From NCBI RefSeq assembly GCF_001605885.1, contig NZ_LRPE01000023.1, forward strand, positions 223,770 to 287,769: DNA of 64,000 bases, given 5' to 3'. The DNA is from Acinetobacter lactucae (GTDB lineage: Bacteria; Pseudomonadota; Gammaproteobacteria; Pseudomonadales; Moraxellaceae). A model generated the notes under the pieces. It was not told the DNA's origin and did no database searches. It saw nothing but the letters and a program-made list of their open reading frames with translations. Position 1 is the first letter of the stretch. Every line of letters begins with the position of its first letter. A program made the position numbers and the translations under genes. Positions 18,467 to 27,685 of the stretch are shown in pieces.

Positions 18467-20134
18467 ATGCTCACACATTTAACTTTAATTAATTTTGCAT
18501 TAGCTGATCATTTGGCTATTGATATAGAACAAGGATTTAATGTTCTAACAGGCGAAACAGGTGCCGGGAAATCATTATTACTGGATGCACTTTCTGCCTG
18601 CCTTGGGGAACGTACAGATACAAATTATGTCCGTTACGGTTCGGATAAAGCGGATATCACCGCTGTTTTTACCTATCAAAATAATAGTCCTGAAGCAAAA
18701 TGGCTCCAAGACCACGAGCTAGATGATGATTCTGGGGAAATTCATTTACGCCGTGTGATTTTTGCAACCGGACGCAGCAAAGCATGGGTTAATGGACGTC
18801 CGAGCAGTCTATCTGAACTTAAAGAGCTAGGGCGTTTGCTGGTTCAGCTCTATAGTCAGTACAGCCAGCAGCAACTTCTTGAGCCGCCTTATCCAAAGCA
18901 TTGGCTAGATCGTTATAACAATTTTTATGCTGAAGCAAATGATGTACGTGATGCTTATAGCACATGGCAACGTACCATTCGTTTGCATCAAGCAGCTTTA
19001 GATGCACAAGCAACCCGTCTACAACGTATTGGTACTTTAGAGCATCAAATTGAAGAACTCGAAGAGGTCATTCAAACTGACTATAAAGAAATTGAGCAAG
19101 AGTTTGATCGCCTCAGTCATCATGAACATATCATGCAAGACTGTAGCTATAGTTTAAATGTGCTTGATGAAGCTGAGCAAAATATTACTCAAGAAATGTC
19201 TTCGATTATTCGCAGATTAGAATCCCACGCGGGGCGTAGCGAACAGCTTTCTGAGATCTATAATTCTTTACTCAATGCTCAAAGTGAAATAGATGATGCA
19301 ACAGCAAACTTGCGTCAATTTATTGATCGTCAAAGTTTTGATCCAGAACGAATGGAAGAACTTAATTCTAAACTTGAAGTCTTCCATCGTTTAGCACGTA
19401 AATACCGAACTCAACCAGAAACGCTTAAAGAAGAATATGAAGCTTGGCAAAGCGAGCTTGAGCAATTACATCAACTTGAAGACCCAGAAACACTGGCCGA
19501 ACAAGTTGAAAAGTCTCATGAGGAATTCTTAGAAAAAGCTCAACATTTAGACAATATTCGTCGTGAAGCTGCCACCCCACTTGCTAAACAATTAACCGAA
19601 CAAGTTAAACCTTTAGCGTTACCAGAGGCACACTTCGAGTTTAAGTTTGAACCACTCGAGCAGCCTACTGCTGAAGGTTTAAGTTTTATTCAGCTTTTAT
19701 TTACGGCTAACAAAGGTATTCCGCCACAACCACTAGCACGCGTCGCTTCAGGTGGTGAACTTTCACGTATTGCACTCGTGATGCAAGTGATGAATGCTGA
19801 GAAAACTGAAGCCGAAGTATTGGTGTTTGATGAAATTGATGTCGGGATTAGTGGTGGTACCGCAGAAGTGGTAGGACGTTTACTTGCCGACCTAGCCCAA
19901 CATGTTCAGCTCTTATGTATTACTCACCAAGCACAAGTTGCAGCACAGTCTGATCAGCATTTATTAGTGAAGAAACAACAAACTGACCCAGCCAGCAGTA
20001 CAATTGTGGAACTAGACGAAAATCAAATCATTTTTGAGTTAGCACGCATGTCAGGCGGTGTTGAAATTAATGAAACAACCTTGCAACACGCAAAACAATT
20101 ACGCCAACTTAAATTTCAGGCTTCTTCAAATTAA
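18467..20134 (+). CDS. recN: DNA repair protein RecN
   Basis: A 555-residue SMC-like ATPase that helps hold broken DNA ends together during double-strand-break repair. Walker A GETGAGKS (residues 30-37), two long coiled-coil arms (about 150-345), then the ABC signature ARVASGGELSRIALV and Walker B VLVFDEIDVGISGG. The ATG at 18467 is chosen over a TTG at 18455 because the family begins MLTHLTLINFALADHL. I see no clear SOS-type operator upstream. A weak hairpin follows at 20210-20225. Confidence 0.96.
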   Translation: MLTHLTLINFALADHLAIDIEQGFNVLTGETGAGKSLLLDALSACLGERTDTNYVRYGSDKADITAVFTYQNNSPEAKWLQDHELDDDSGEIHLRRVIFATGRSKAWVNGRPSSLSELKELGRLLVQLYSQYSQQQLLEPPYPKHWLDRYNNFYAEANDVRDAYSTWQRTIRLHQAALDAQATRLQRIGTLEHQIEELEEVIQTDYKEIEQEFDRLSHHEHIMQDCSYSLNVLDEAEQNITQEMSSIIRRLESHAGRSEQLSEIYNSLLNAQSEIDDATANLRQFIDRQSFDPERMEELNSKLEVFHRLARKYRTQPETLKEEYEAWQSELEQLHQLEDPETLAEQVEKSHEEFLEKAQHLDNIRREAATPLAKQLTEQVKPLALPEAHFEFKFEPLEQPTAEGLSFIQLLFTANKGIPPQPLARVASGGELSRIALVMQVMNAEKTEAEVLVFDEIDVGISGGTAEVVGRLLADLAQHVQLLCITHQAQVAAQSDQHLLVKKQQTDPASSTIVELDENQIIFELARMSGGVEINETTLQHAKQLRQLKFQASSN

Positions 20135-20209
20135 TAAAAAATGAGAGAAAAAGATTGGCGAAATCCGATTAACTCTTGTATGTTGATAAAAAGAACCTAT
20201 ATAGATAAA

Positions 20210-20225
20210 AGGGTCGAGAGACCCT
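20210..20225 (+). other. Short hairpin ahead of yqgE
   Basis: AGGGTC-GAGA-GACCCT, followed after 9 bases by T6 and then the GAGGGAG ribosome site of yqgE. It may be a weak recN terminator or a leader structure; the T-run is too far away for a classic terminator. Confidence 0.4.
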
Positions 20226-20257
20226 CTAGTGACATTTTTTGAGGGAGAACCGCTTAG

Positions 20258-20812
20258 GTGACCAAACAATATCTGACTCACCGTTGTCTGATTGCCCCGC
20301 CAGAAATGGCAGATGACTTTTTTGCAAACACTGTAATTTATCTTGCACGTCATGATGAAGAAGGTGCTCAAGGCATTATTATTAATCGTCCTTCCGGTAT
20401 CCAAATTAAAGAATTACTCAATGATCTCGACATTGAAGCAGACAATGTAAATCCACATGCGGTTTTACAAGGTGGCCCATTACGTCCCGAAGCTGGATTT
20501 GTTCTTCATACTGGACAGCCAACATGGCATTCATCTATTGCTGTAGGTGAAAATGTCTGTATTACCACCAGTAAAGATATTCTGGATGCGATTGCCCATA
20601 ATGAAGGTGTTGGTCGATATCAGATTGCTCTAGGCTATGCGAGCTGGAGCAAAAATCAGTTAGAAGAAGAAATTACGCGTGGTGACTGGCTGATTTGTGA
20701 TGCCGATATGGACCTGATTTTTAATCTGCCTTACGACGATCGTTGGGATGCAGCTTATAAGAAAATCGGTGTAGATCGTGCGTGGTTAGCATCTGAAATC
20801 GGACATGCTTAA
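20258..20812 (+). CDS. yqgE: YqgE/AlgH family protein (DUF179)
   Basis: A 184-residue protein of the YqgE/AlgH family (UPF0301), whose biochemical role is still unclear. Family marks: [20 protein letters not shown], the [12 protein letters not shown] segment, [15 protein letters not shown], and [20 protein letters not shown]. It starts at GTG (20258), with GAGGGAG about ten bases upstream. It overlaps ruvX by one base; the pair yqgE-ruvX is conserved in many gammaproteobacteria. Confidence 0.93.
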   Translation: MTKQYLTHRCLIAPPEMADDFFANTVIYLARHDEEGAQGIIINRPSGIQIKELLNDLDIEADNVNPHAVLQGGPLRPEAGFVLHTGQPTWHSSIAVGENVCITTSKDILDAIAHNEGVGRYQIALGYASWSKNQLEEEITRGDWLICDADMDLIFNLPYDDRWDAAYKKIGVDRAWLASEIGHA

Positions 20813-21252
20813 TGACCGAGACACAATCAAAATCGATTATGGCTTTTGACTTTGGTACTCAAAAAATGGGAATGGCGATTGGCCAGTCTTCAATTGAAAG
20901 TGCCAATCCCCTCCCTCTATTTGTCATGAAAGATGGGATTCCAAACTGGGAACAGCTGTTAAAAATCGTGAAAGAATGGCAACCTGATTTATTTTTGGTG
21001 GGTTTGCCTTTAAACATGGATGATAGCGAGTCAGAACTTTCTACACGTGCCCGTAAATTTGCGAGACGTTTACGCCATCAAACCAATATTGAAACATTCA
21101 TGGTAGATGAGCGTTTAACTACCCGTGAAGCACGAGAAGAACTAGGCTTCTACCAAGAGCAAGGTCGAGCCAAAAAACTCTCGGCAGATAGTTTTGCAGC
21201 AGCATTACTCATCCAGAGTTGGTATCGAAATCCAGTCGGTTTAACACCGTAA
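20812..21252 (+). CDS. ruvX: Holliday junction resolvase-like protein RuvX/YqgF
   Basis: A 146-residue RNase H-fold nuclease family member, linked in E. coli to processing the 5' end of pre-16S rRNA. The first catalytic Asp is in IMAFDFGTQKMGMAIG; the Glu is in FMVDERLTTREA; the last Asp is in KKLSADSFAAALLIQSW. Co-translated with yqgE (TAATG overlap) and ended by a strong terminator. Confidence 0.94.
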   Translation: MTETQSKSIMAFDFGTQKMGMAIGQSSIESANPLPLFVMKDGIPNWEQLLKIVKEWQPDLFLVGLPLNMDDSESELSTRARKFARRLRHQTNIETFMVDERLTTREAREELGFYQEQGRAKKLSADSFAAALLIQSWYRNPVGLTP

Positions 21253-21258
21253 GATTAA

Positions 21259-21290
21259 TAAAAAAGGAAGGCTGAAGCCTTCCTTTTTTA
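21259..21290. terminator. Bidirectional terminator between ruvX and the efflux cluster
   Basis: The hairpin GGAAGGCT-GA-AGCCTTCC is flanked by A6 and T6 runs. It serves ruvX (plus) and the HlyD-type gene (minus), which converge. Confidence 0.92.
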
Positions 21291-21299
21291 TTTCTCGTT

Positions 21300-22310
21300 T
21301 TATTTCTCGATAATATGCACAGTTGCCGTACGCCCAGAGACGAAAGCAAGCTGGTTTTTCGGTGTTTCATCTAATACAATTTTCACAGGTACACGCTGCG
21401 CTAAACGAACCCAACTAAACGTTGGATTTACATTGGCAAGAAGTTTAGAGCTGCTTGAGCGCTCGCGATCTTCGATACCCGATGCAATACCTTGTACATG
21501 GCCTTTAATTTTCTGGCTGTCACCCATTAACTGTACACTAGCCTGATCACCAACATGAATACGGTTTAATTTAGTCTCTTCAAAATAACCCACAACATAG
21601 AGTTGTTTACGGTCAAGTAGTGCTGCAACAGCCTGTCCAACTTGAACATAGTTACCTGGGCGCATATCAAAGTTAGATAAAGTACCATCAGCTGGAGCAA
21701 CCACCGCAGCACGATGCATATTAAGCTCAGCTAAATGCAAATTACTCGTTGCGGCTTCAATCAAAGCCTGTTGTTGCTTCACAGTCGCTTCCGCTTGTTG
21801 AATGGCAGCTTGGAGTTGCTCATGTTCAGCGTGAGATTGATCACGTGTTGCGAAAACCTGATCTTGTTCTTGTTTAGAGATAGCACCATCCATGAGATTT
21901 GAATAGCGGCTTGCGTTTTTCTCGGCTAACTTAATATTCGTATCTGATTTAATCAGGTTCGCTTTTGCTTGTGCCAAACCAGCTTGTGCTTGGGCAAAGG
22001 CTGCTTTTGCTTTTGCTAAATCAGACTTTGCCTGCTCTACGTCTAAAGCTCGGCGAGAAACATCAATTTTAAATAGCACCTGACCTTTTTTCACAGTCTG
22101 GTTATCTTGAACCAATACTTCTGTGACAAGCCCTGCGACATCCGAAGATACTTGAATAACGTCACCACGAACTCGCCCATCGCGGGTCCACGGCGCCGCG
22201 TTATAGTAATTCCACAAATGCACAATGGTATAGACCGCCACCATTAATGCGACAATCAAAATTACTGGACGGATGACTTTTTTCAAATCCACCTGATTCA
22301 TTTCACTCAC
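21300..22310 (-). CDS. HlyD/EmrA-type membrane fusion protein of an efflux system
   Basis: A 336-residue periplasmic adaptor anchored by one N-terminal helix (about 13-30). A lipoyl/biotinyl half-motif follows (RGDVIQVSSDVAGLVTEVLV), then a long Ala/Gln/Lys-rich coiled-coil hairpin (about 85-190), a second lipoyl half (VVAPADGTLSNFDMRPGNYV) and a beta barrel. This order is that of EmrA/AaeA adaptors. It is the last gene of a three-gene minus-strand cluster after a FUSC pump and a DUF1656 protein, the layout of the E. coli aromatic-acid exporter aaeXAB, though the order differs. Substrate unknown. Confidence 0.88.
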   Translation of the reverse strand: MSEMNQVDLKKVIRPVILIVALMVAVYTIVHLWNYYNAAPWTRDGRVRGDVIQVSSDVAGLVTEVLVQDNQTVKKGQVLFKIDVSRRALDVEQAKSDLAKAKAAFAQAQAGLAQAKANLIKSDTNIKLAEKNASRYSNLMDGAISKQEQDQVFATRDQSHAEHEQLQAAIQQAEATVKQQQALIEAATSNLHLAELNMHRAAVVAPADGTLSNFDMRPGNYVQVGQAVAALLDRKQLYVVGYFEETKLNRIHVGDQASVQLMGDSQKIKGHVQGIASGIEDRERSSSSKLLANVNPTFSWVRLAQRVPVKIVLDETPKNQLAFVSGRTATVHIIEK

Positions 22311-22340
22311 CTAACTCAATCTTTAATTTCGCAAACATCT

Positions 22341-22547
22341 CTACGCACCGACCCCAACAAAAATTTGATGTATTACCAAAAGCAGTAAGAGGTAAAAACA
22401 CAAATTAAAAATACTAGGTAATGCAATCCAGCCTTGTGCAATCAACTTGTTTGTTAAAGGACTTAACCCACGGAAACAGATATATGCCAAGAGTGCTTGA
22501 ACGAGCAAAGAAGGCACATAAATCCCATAAACATTAAACTCACCCAT
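22341..22547 (-). CDS. DUF1656 (AaeX-like) small membrane protein
   Basis: A 68-residue protein with two hydrophobic helices (about 10-27 and 45-65). Begins MGEFNVYGIYVPSLLVQALL, which is the DUF1656 family pattern. Overlaps the end of the FUSC gene by 8 bases and precedes the adaptor gene by 30 bases. Such proteins almost always sit between FUSC pumps and HlyD adaptors; their role is not known. Confidence 0.85.
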   Translation of the reverse strand: MGEFNVYGIYVPSLLVQALLAYICFRGLSPLTNKLIAQGWIALPSIFNLCFYLLLLLVIHQIFVGVGA

Positions 22548-24639
22548 TTGCTGTGGCTCCTCTCAGGGGGCTGTTTTCATTCATTTGCTCTGATGAAACA
22601 TGGCACATGCTATAAGCAATATTGTTCAGTGAAATGAGTAATCTTTGTCGCATAGTCATATCTTCAACATTTGAAGCAAGCTGTTTTAATTCAAATAACG
22701 CTCGGTAGATTCGCTCTACCAAAGCGGTTGTATCATTTCCATCATTTTCTTTCGCTCTAAACAGCTCATCCAGATTTTGTTGCAAATGACCAATATGCTG
22801 AGTGAGTTCGGAGGTTTGAGGGAACTGATTGGCTAACTCTTGCAATCGGCTTAAATCGACAATACTACTCGACTCAATCAGGGCCTGATGAATTGAAGTT
22901 TTAATCTCGTCAGACTGCACCATTTTGCTGTTTAGAATCCCAATTCGATCTAGCATACTGCGTAGATGAACTTTAAAATCAAGACCATATGGCAGATAGA
23001 TCGCTTGTCGCATGGCACGATAATGCAAGGCTAAAATACGGCTTGCACTTGTATCTGGTGACATAGCGCGAACAACGTCAATGACAATCAAAGACACTAA
23101 AACACCTAAGATCATGGCAAATGAACTATCAAGATAAGACACCGCATCCATGCTATAAGCATTGTGCAGGTTTAGTCCCATCATGGTATTAATACCCAAC
23201 ACCATACCTACCGGCATCAGCATCTGGTTAGCCATCATAGACACGGCGAATAAGAACATCGGTAATAAAACCAATCCAAGTTCCCAAAAAGTGGTGACAT
23301 GTGGGAAAATACCAAATGCATAAACGAAGACTAAAACTGCTGAAGCTATACTGCCCCAGATAAAAATACGCAAAACCGGAACCGGGTTATCTAAGGCCGT
23401 TAAAATACAGGCCGTTACTGCGCCCATCTGTGCCATCATAAATCCAGCTTTCCATCCCGAAACAATCCAGACTCCAGTCACAATAAATGTAATAAGGACT
23501 GCACTGATACCGCCTCGTATCGCCACACCATGATCTCGGTGCAAACTTGGATATTTGGTCGTCATTGGGGTAATGTTGTCAGGAATTTCTTTATTACCGT
23601 GCTGAATTCGCTGCCACAAGACTTTAACCGCTAACACATTGCTAATGAAATGGCGCACATCCATTTTCATAGCTGCAACCAAAACTTGCTGGTGTGTAGA
23701 AGCCGACTCCATCAAACTTGCAAAATCACTTTCAAACTCATCAGGCAACTGCAAAATATTTTCATCAATAATCAGATCTTTTTGCTCTAAAAACTGTACG
23801 ACATGAGCTGAGAGCTGTTGCAGCTTTTCTGCATGCGTCTCGATAAACCGAAGTTCTTGAAGCTGCTTAATACGCTCAGATAAAGCCACCAGATTAGCCA
23901 CCACCATTGATATTTGATGGAGCATTTCTTGCAAGGGTTTGGTCATGCCATGCAGTTCGCCCTTTTCATAGCTCAAATGTACTGCCAAGGCATGAATGTC
24001 TGTGGTGTCGCGAGTAATGGCAGCCAAAAGCTGAGTATTGTTCTGCTGCGAATCTGTATTTAATAAATTAGCAAACAGATTTTCTGTATCTTTTAGGGTT
24101 TTGATCACCCGCTGTTTAATTGCCGAGCCAATGTGCATTGGAAGAATCGTGGCAGAAACCACAGCACTTGAAATCACGCCAATTGAGATTTCTATGACTC
24201 GAGCTAAAGCAATATCAAATATATTATATTGATCAATATAGGTAATCGCATTGAAGACAATCATGGCTGTCGAGTAACCCGCCAGCATAAAAGCATAACT
24301 ACGTGGAGTACGATCGAGTAACGACACATAAAGCGCAAAACCCACCCACAACGACAACACCACGGTAAATATCCAAGGTGTATTAATTAGATGTGGTGTT
24401 AGGGTTAAGGCAATCACAGCTCCGCCAATTGTCCCTACCACTCGATAGACACATTTAGAAGACACCATTCCTGAATATGGATTGGCAATAATCAGAACCG
24501 TACCAATCGACCACATCGGGTTAATTAGATCTAATTCAAACGAAACAAATAGTGCCAACATTCCGGCAATAAATGTTTTTAAGGCAAAGATCAGATCAAG
24601 CCTACTCGGGCGGAACGCCAGTATTTGCTTTAATAACAT
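22540..24639 (-). CDS. FUSC-family inner-membrane efflux protein (AaeB-like)
   Basis: A 699-residue protein with two blocks of about six membrane helices (about 20-165 and 375-520), each followed by a soluble helical domain, as in the fusaric-acid/p-hydroxybenzoate exporter family. Features: NPMWSIGTVLIIANPYSGMV followed by SKCVYRVVGTIGGAV at the N-terminus, and FMMAQMGAVTACILTALDNP in the second block. The first gene of the cluster, transcribed away from an IclR-type regulator across a 489-base gap. Export of an aromatic acid or related toxic compound is inferred from family, not shown. Confidence 0.87.
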   Translation of the reverse strand: MLLKQILAFRPSRLDLIFALKTFIAGMLALFVSFELDLINPMWSIGTVLIIANPYSGMVSSKCVYRVVGTIGGAVIALTLTPHLINTPWIFTVVLSLWVGFALYVSLLDRTPRSYAFMLAGYSTAMIVFNAITYIDQYNIFDIALARVIEISIGVISSAVVSATILPMHIGSAIKQRVIKTLKDTENLFANLLNTDSQQNNTQLLAAITRDTTDIHALAVHLSYEKGELHGMTKPLQEMLHQISMVVANLVALSERIKQLQELRFIETHAEKLQQLSAHVVQFLEQKDLIIDENILQLPDEFESDFASLMESASTHQQVLVAAMKMDVRHFISNVLAVKVLWQRIQHGNKEIPDNITPMTTKYPSLHRDHGVAIRGGISAVLITFIVTGVWIVSGWKAGFMMAQMGAVTACILTALDNPVPVLRIFIWGSIASAVLVFVYAFGIFPHVTTFWELGLVLLPMFLFAVSMMANQMLMPVGMVLGINTMMGLNLHNAYSMDAVSYLDSSFAMILGVLVSLIVIDVVRAMSPDTSASRILALHYRAMRQAIYLPYGLDFKVHLRSMLDRIGILNSKMVQSDEIKTSIHQALIESSSIVDLSRLQELANQFPQTSELTQHIGHLQQNLDELFRAKENDGNDTTALVERIYRALFELKQLASNVEDMTMRQRLLISLNNIAYSMCHVSSEQMNENSPLRGATANG

Positions 24640-25128
24640 GAACTCATCTCAAATACAGATTTGAACTGATGAGCATGCCCTTCAATGTTTGATTGCCTTT
24701 CTAAAGACAACACAACTTTGCCATTTGCTTATAAGCAAATGATATGAGGAGCATCCTTCAATACAATGATTTTTCCACATCTCGCCTGATTGGCCGAGAT
24801 GATTTCAGTTCGGGCGCCATTTAAACGGCCAAGCTTTGGAAAGAAGAGGTATCAAGAAATCAATCTGGAACCGACCAATTTCTCGATTAGATATTTTGTT
24901 TGGCAATTTTTTCAAAATAAAGCGATTTAGTCAACTAAAATATCTCTATTTGATAATTTGATATATTTTTTAATTATCGTATATGATGTATAAGCCAAGA
25001 GAAGTTTTCTCTTTGTCAGAGTAAAATACTCAAATCAGGCATTTATTTTAGAATTAAGACAAATCTTCTTTTTTTCTGTTATAAAAACTCAAAGATGACC
25101 CGTTGTTAAAGGATACGAACAAGACATT
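24640..25128. promoter_or_regulatory. Divergent regulatory region between FUSC pump and IclR gene
   Basis: 489 bases without a gene. It holds a perfect 20-bp palindrome at 24722-24741 (CATTTGCTTA/TAAGCAAATG), about 80 bases before the FUSC start; an inverted repeat CATCTCG/CGAGATG at 24778-24801; and, for the IclR gene, a promoter-like TTGATA (24958-24963), 18-base spacer and TATGAT (24982-24987), leaving a leader of about 135 bases. The palindrome is a plausible operator for the neighbouring IclR protein or for another dimeric regulator. Confidence 0.6.
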
Positions 25129-25902
25129 ATGGCAATTTCAAGTTTTGGCAAAATTTTAACCGTACTGGACCTATTTTCAGTTTCGCGTCCAATCATTAAC
25201 GTCGATATTATTTGCGAAGAACTTGGCTTGTCCAAACCAACGAGTTACCGTTACCTCAAAGAGCTAGTATCAGCCGATCTATTAAAACGTATTAATGGAA
25301 CCTCTGGCGATTATACCTTAGGCTCAAAAATTGCAGTTCTTGACTATATCTCTAGAACAACCGACCCACTGGTTCAGATCAGCACACCGTTTATGCGAAA
25401 TATTGTAGAACGTACCGAACTGTGCTGTTTACTTACTTATTTAAATGATGACTATTGCATTGACATACATCATGAAATATTTAAAGACACTGAATTACTT
25501 TCATATGGTCGAGGTTGCCCAAGACCGATTTACGTTGGATCATCTCCAAAAACAATGGTTTCGCATTTAAGTAAACAACGAATGCAGGACTACTACCACC
25601 GTTACCAACAAGAATTAAAACAATCAGGTTTTGCTGAAGATGAACCAAGCTTTATTCAGCGTATGCGTAAAATCAAAAAACAAGGCTTCTATTTCTCACA
25701 AGGTGAGATTGATCCGAATGTTTCAGGTCTAGCGGTTCCTGTTCGTTTTTCAAATAAAGAAGTACCTTTAGCCTTGACTCTAGTGGCTTCTAAAAATCGT
25801 TTTGACTTTTTAAATGTTGAAAAGCTCATTGAAATTTTGCAAGAAAATGCAGCACTTATTGAACAACGTTTTATGGAATTATCTGAAAAAGGTGAAATCT
25901 AA
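25129..25902 (+). CDS. IclR-family transcriptional regulator
   Basis: A 257-residue regulator. The winged helix-turn-helix occupies residues about 1-70 (VDIICEELGLSKPTSYRYLK is the recognition region), and the IclR effector-binding domain residues about 75-250 (YGRGCPRPIYVGSSPKTMVS; GEIDPNVSGLAVPVRFS). Divergent from the FUSC-DUF1656-HlyD cluster, which it may control in response to an aromatic acid, the usual ligand class of IclR proteins. A terminator follows at 26047. Confidence 0.88.
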   Translation: MAISSFGKILTVLDLFSVSRPIINVDIICEELGLSKPTSYRYLKELVSADLLKRINGTSGDYTLGSKIAVLDYISRTTDPLVQISTPFMRNIVERTELCCLLTYLNDDYCIDIHHEIFKDTELLSYGRGCPRPIYVGSSPKTMVSHLSKQRMQDYYHRYQQELKQSGFAEDEPSFIQRMRKIKKQGFYFSQGEIDPNVSGLAVPVRFSNKEVPLALTLVASKNRFDFLNVEKLIEILQENAALIEQRFMELSEKGEI

Positions 25903-26046
25903 AACTCCACCTTATGATAATTTAAACTTTTCTTACACTTTAAAACATTGAATATGTCACAATATTCTCATATTATGATTTTAGCTCTTATTGATGATTC
26001 TTTTCATCAGCAGCTCATCAATAGAAGCATCCCCCTCAGAGGAATA

Positions 26047-26075
26047 AGCTCATGTTGCCATCATGGGCTTTTTTC
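26047..26075 (+). terminator. Intrinsic terminator after the IclR gene
   Basis: AGCTCATG, 7-base loop, CATGGGCT (one G:T pair), then T6, 145 bases after the stop. It may also be used by the convergent alkB-like gene only weakly, because the A-run on the other side is missing. Confidence 0.7.
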
Positions 26076-26096
26076 TTGCCCGCTTTTTAATGAAGG

Positions 26097-26708
26097 TTAT
26101 AAAAACTGAAATTGCCGAAAAGTAAGATTAATACGCGGTTGTAAAATCTTTGTTGAGCGATTTAAACGGTGTTGCCAATATTGTTGAGTCTCACCGCGCA
26201 TCACAATGAGTTGGCCTGGCTGTAACCACAATTCAACTTTCTCTTTACTTTGAATATGCCTAAAAGAAAATTTTCGGGTAGCACCAAAGCTTAAAGAAGC
26301 GATTGTGGTTGTTCTTGCCAAAGACACATCTGAGTCACTGTGCCAAGCCATTCCTTGAGTCCCATCTTCATAAAGATTTGCCAAACAAGAATTAAATTTT
26401 TCTGAAAGTATTTGCTCTACCTGTTGTTTTAGTTTGGCGAGTGCTTTGTCCCAAGGCAAAGAATCACGCGCGACACCCGAATATTTATATTGATAGTAGT
26501 CATCTCCATACCATGCAACTTTTCGGGCTGTAATAAAGTGCTTGCCATACAACTTAGCCTCGTCATGTTTCCATGCGAGGTGTTGATAAAGATAGTGAAA
26601 ATATTGTTCAGCTTCTTCAGGGCTTAAAATACAACCATAGTCCTGAACTTCACCATCGTAGGGTAATAAATTCTCACAAGGCTCTGGAGAAAATAAATCC
26701 AAGGTCAT
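26097..26708 (-). CDS. AlkB-family 2-oxoglutarate/Fe(II) dioxygenase (DNA dealkylation)
   Basis: A 203-residue dioxygenase that should remove methyl lesions such as 1-methyladenine and 3-methylcytosine from DNA or RNA by oxidation. Iron ligands His123 and Asp125 are in GMAWHSDSD and His180 is in YWQHRL; 2-oxoglutarate-binding Arg192 and the downstream Arg198 are in PRINLTFR. The NLYEDGTQGMAWHSD pattern is closer to the ALKBH2/3 type than to E. coli AlkB. The ATG overlaps the stop of the Ada-like gene by 4 bases (ATGA), so both repair activities are made together. Confidence 0.9.
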   Translation of the reverse strand: MTLDLFSPEPCENLLPYDGEVQDYGCILSPEEAEQYFHYLYQHLAWKHDEAKLYGKHFITARKVAWYGDDYYQYKYSGVARDSLPWDKALAKLKQQVEQILSEKFNSCLANLYEDGTQGMAWHSDSDVSLARTTTIASLSFGATRKFSFRHIQSKEKVELWLQPGQLIVMRGETQQYWQHRLNRSTKILQPRINLTFRQFQFL

Positions 26709-27559
26709 ACAGTTTCTCCGTGTTGCTTTGACATCTCCCAAGCTAACAATGCCAATTTACGCCCTTTTTGCCAATGGTATTCACCGACCATACCAGTGGC
26801 ACGGATCACTCGATGGCAAGGAATCAGATATGCAATCGGATTTTGTCCAATTGCGGTAGCTACAGCTCTGACTGCTTTAGGCTTGCCAATTTGCTCTGCA
26901 ATATCTTGGTAAGTCCGAAGTTGTCCTTCTGGAATAGTAAGCAAGGCTTCCCATACTTGCAGCTGAAATGGGGTTCCAGCCAAATTAAGAGGAAGTTTCT
27001 GCTGTAAATGTTCTGAAAAATCCTGTTCAAACCATTTTGCAATTTGTTGATGCCAAATCGGTGACTGATTTTTTAATTGAGCTTTCGGAAAAGACTGTTG
27101 AATGAGATGTTCAATATTCTCGTGAGTTTCGATAAACCTTATAGAACATATGCCTTTTTCACTACTGACCACTAACAACTCACCAAATGGGCTTGTCTCA
27201 ACCGAATAATTAAGAATAACGCCTTCGCCCTGCTGTTTATATTCACCGGGTGTCATCCCTTCAAGCTGAATAAACAGATCATGTAAACGACCAGTACCAG
27301 ATAAACCCGTATTTAACGCAGTTTCTAATAAACTCCGTTGCTGCAACAGATAATATTTGGCCTGCTGCAAACTCATATATTGAACAAATTTTTTCGGGCT
27401 GATCCCTACCCATTCCTGAAACTGACGTTGGATATAACCTGAACTTAAATTCATATGACTCGCAACATCGTCTAGACTCGGTTGCTGGTCTAGATGTTCA
27501 TATAAATATTCAATTACAGTGGCAATTACAGCAAATTGCCGAGAAGAAAGCATTTGCAT
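26705..27559 (-). CDS. Ada-like protein: AraC-type DNA-binding domain plus O6-methylguanine-DNA methyltransferase
   Basis: A 284-residue fusion. Residues about 8-105 form an AraC-type HTH (SLDDVASHMNLSSGYIQRQF). Residues about 120-280 are a methyltransferase with acceptor Cys248 in IPCHRVIRATG and the usual Asn in AIGQNPIAYL. The zinc/phosphotriester domain of E. coli Ada (first 80 residues) is missing, so if it is a regulator it cannot sense phosphotriesters in the classic way. The ATG at 27559 has GGAGGTG six bases upstream. First gene of an operon with the AlkB-like gene. Confidence 0.92.
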   Translation of the reverse strand: MQMLSSRQFAVIATVIEYLYEHLDQQPSLDDVASHMNLSSGYIQRQFQEWVGISPKKFVQYMSLQQAKYYLLQQRSLLETALNTGLSGTGRLHDLFIQLEGMTPGEYKQQGEGVILNYSVETSPFGELLVVSSEKGICSIRFIETHENIEHLIQQSFPKAQLKNQSPIWHQQIAKWFEQDFSEHLQQKLPLNLAGTPFQLQVWEALLTIPEGQLRTYQDIAEQIGKPKAVRAVATAIGQNPIAYLIPCHRVIRATGMVGEYHWQKGRKLALLAWEMSKQHGETV

Positions 27560-27636
27560 ATGTCACCTCCTTAGCACTTATATCTTACATTAAAGTAGCC
27601 AAAGCCCTATGACGACCCGATTCTTGCACTCTTCAA

Positions 27637-27668
27637 AAATAAAAAAGCCTTTCATTGTAGAAAGGCTT
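27637..27668 (-). terminator. Intrinsic terminator after pgsA
   Basis: On the minus strand AGCCTTTC-TACAAT-GAAAGGCT followed by T5 and ATTTTT, 17 bases after the pgsA stop. Confidence 0.88.
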
Positions 27669-27685
27669 CATCATTCAATTTGGGC

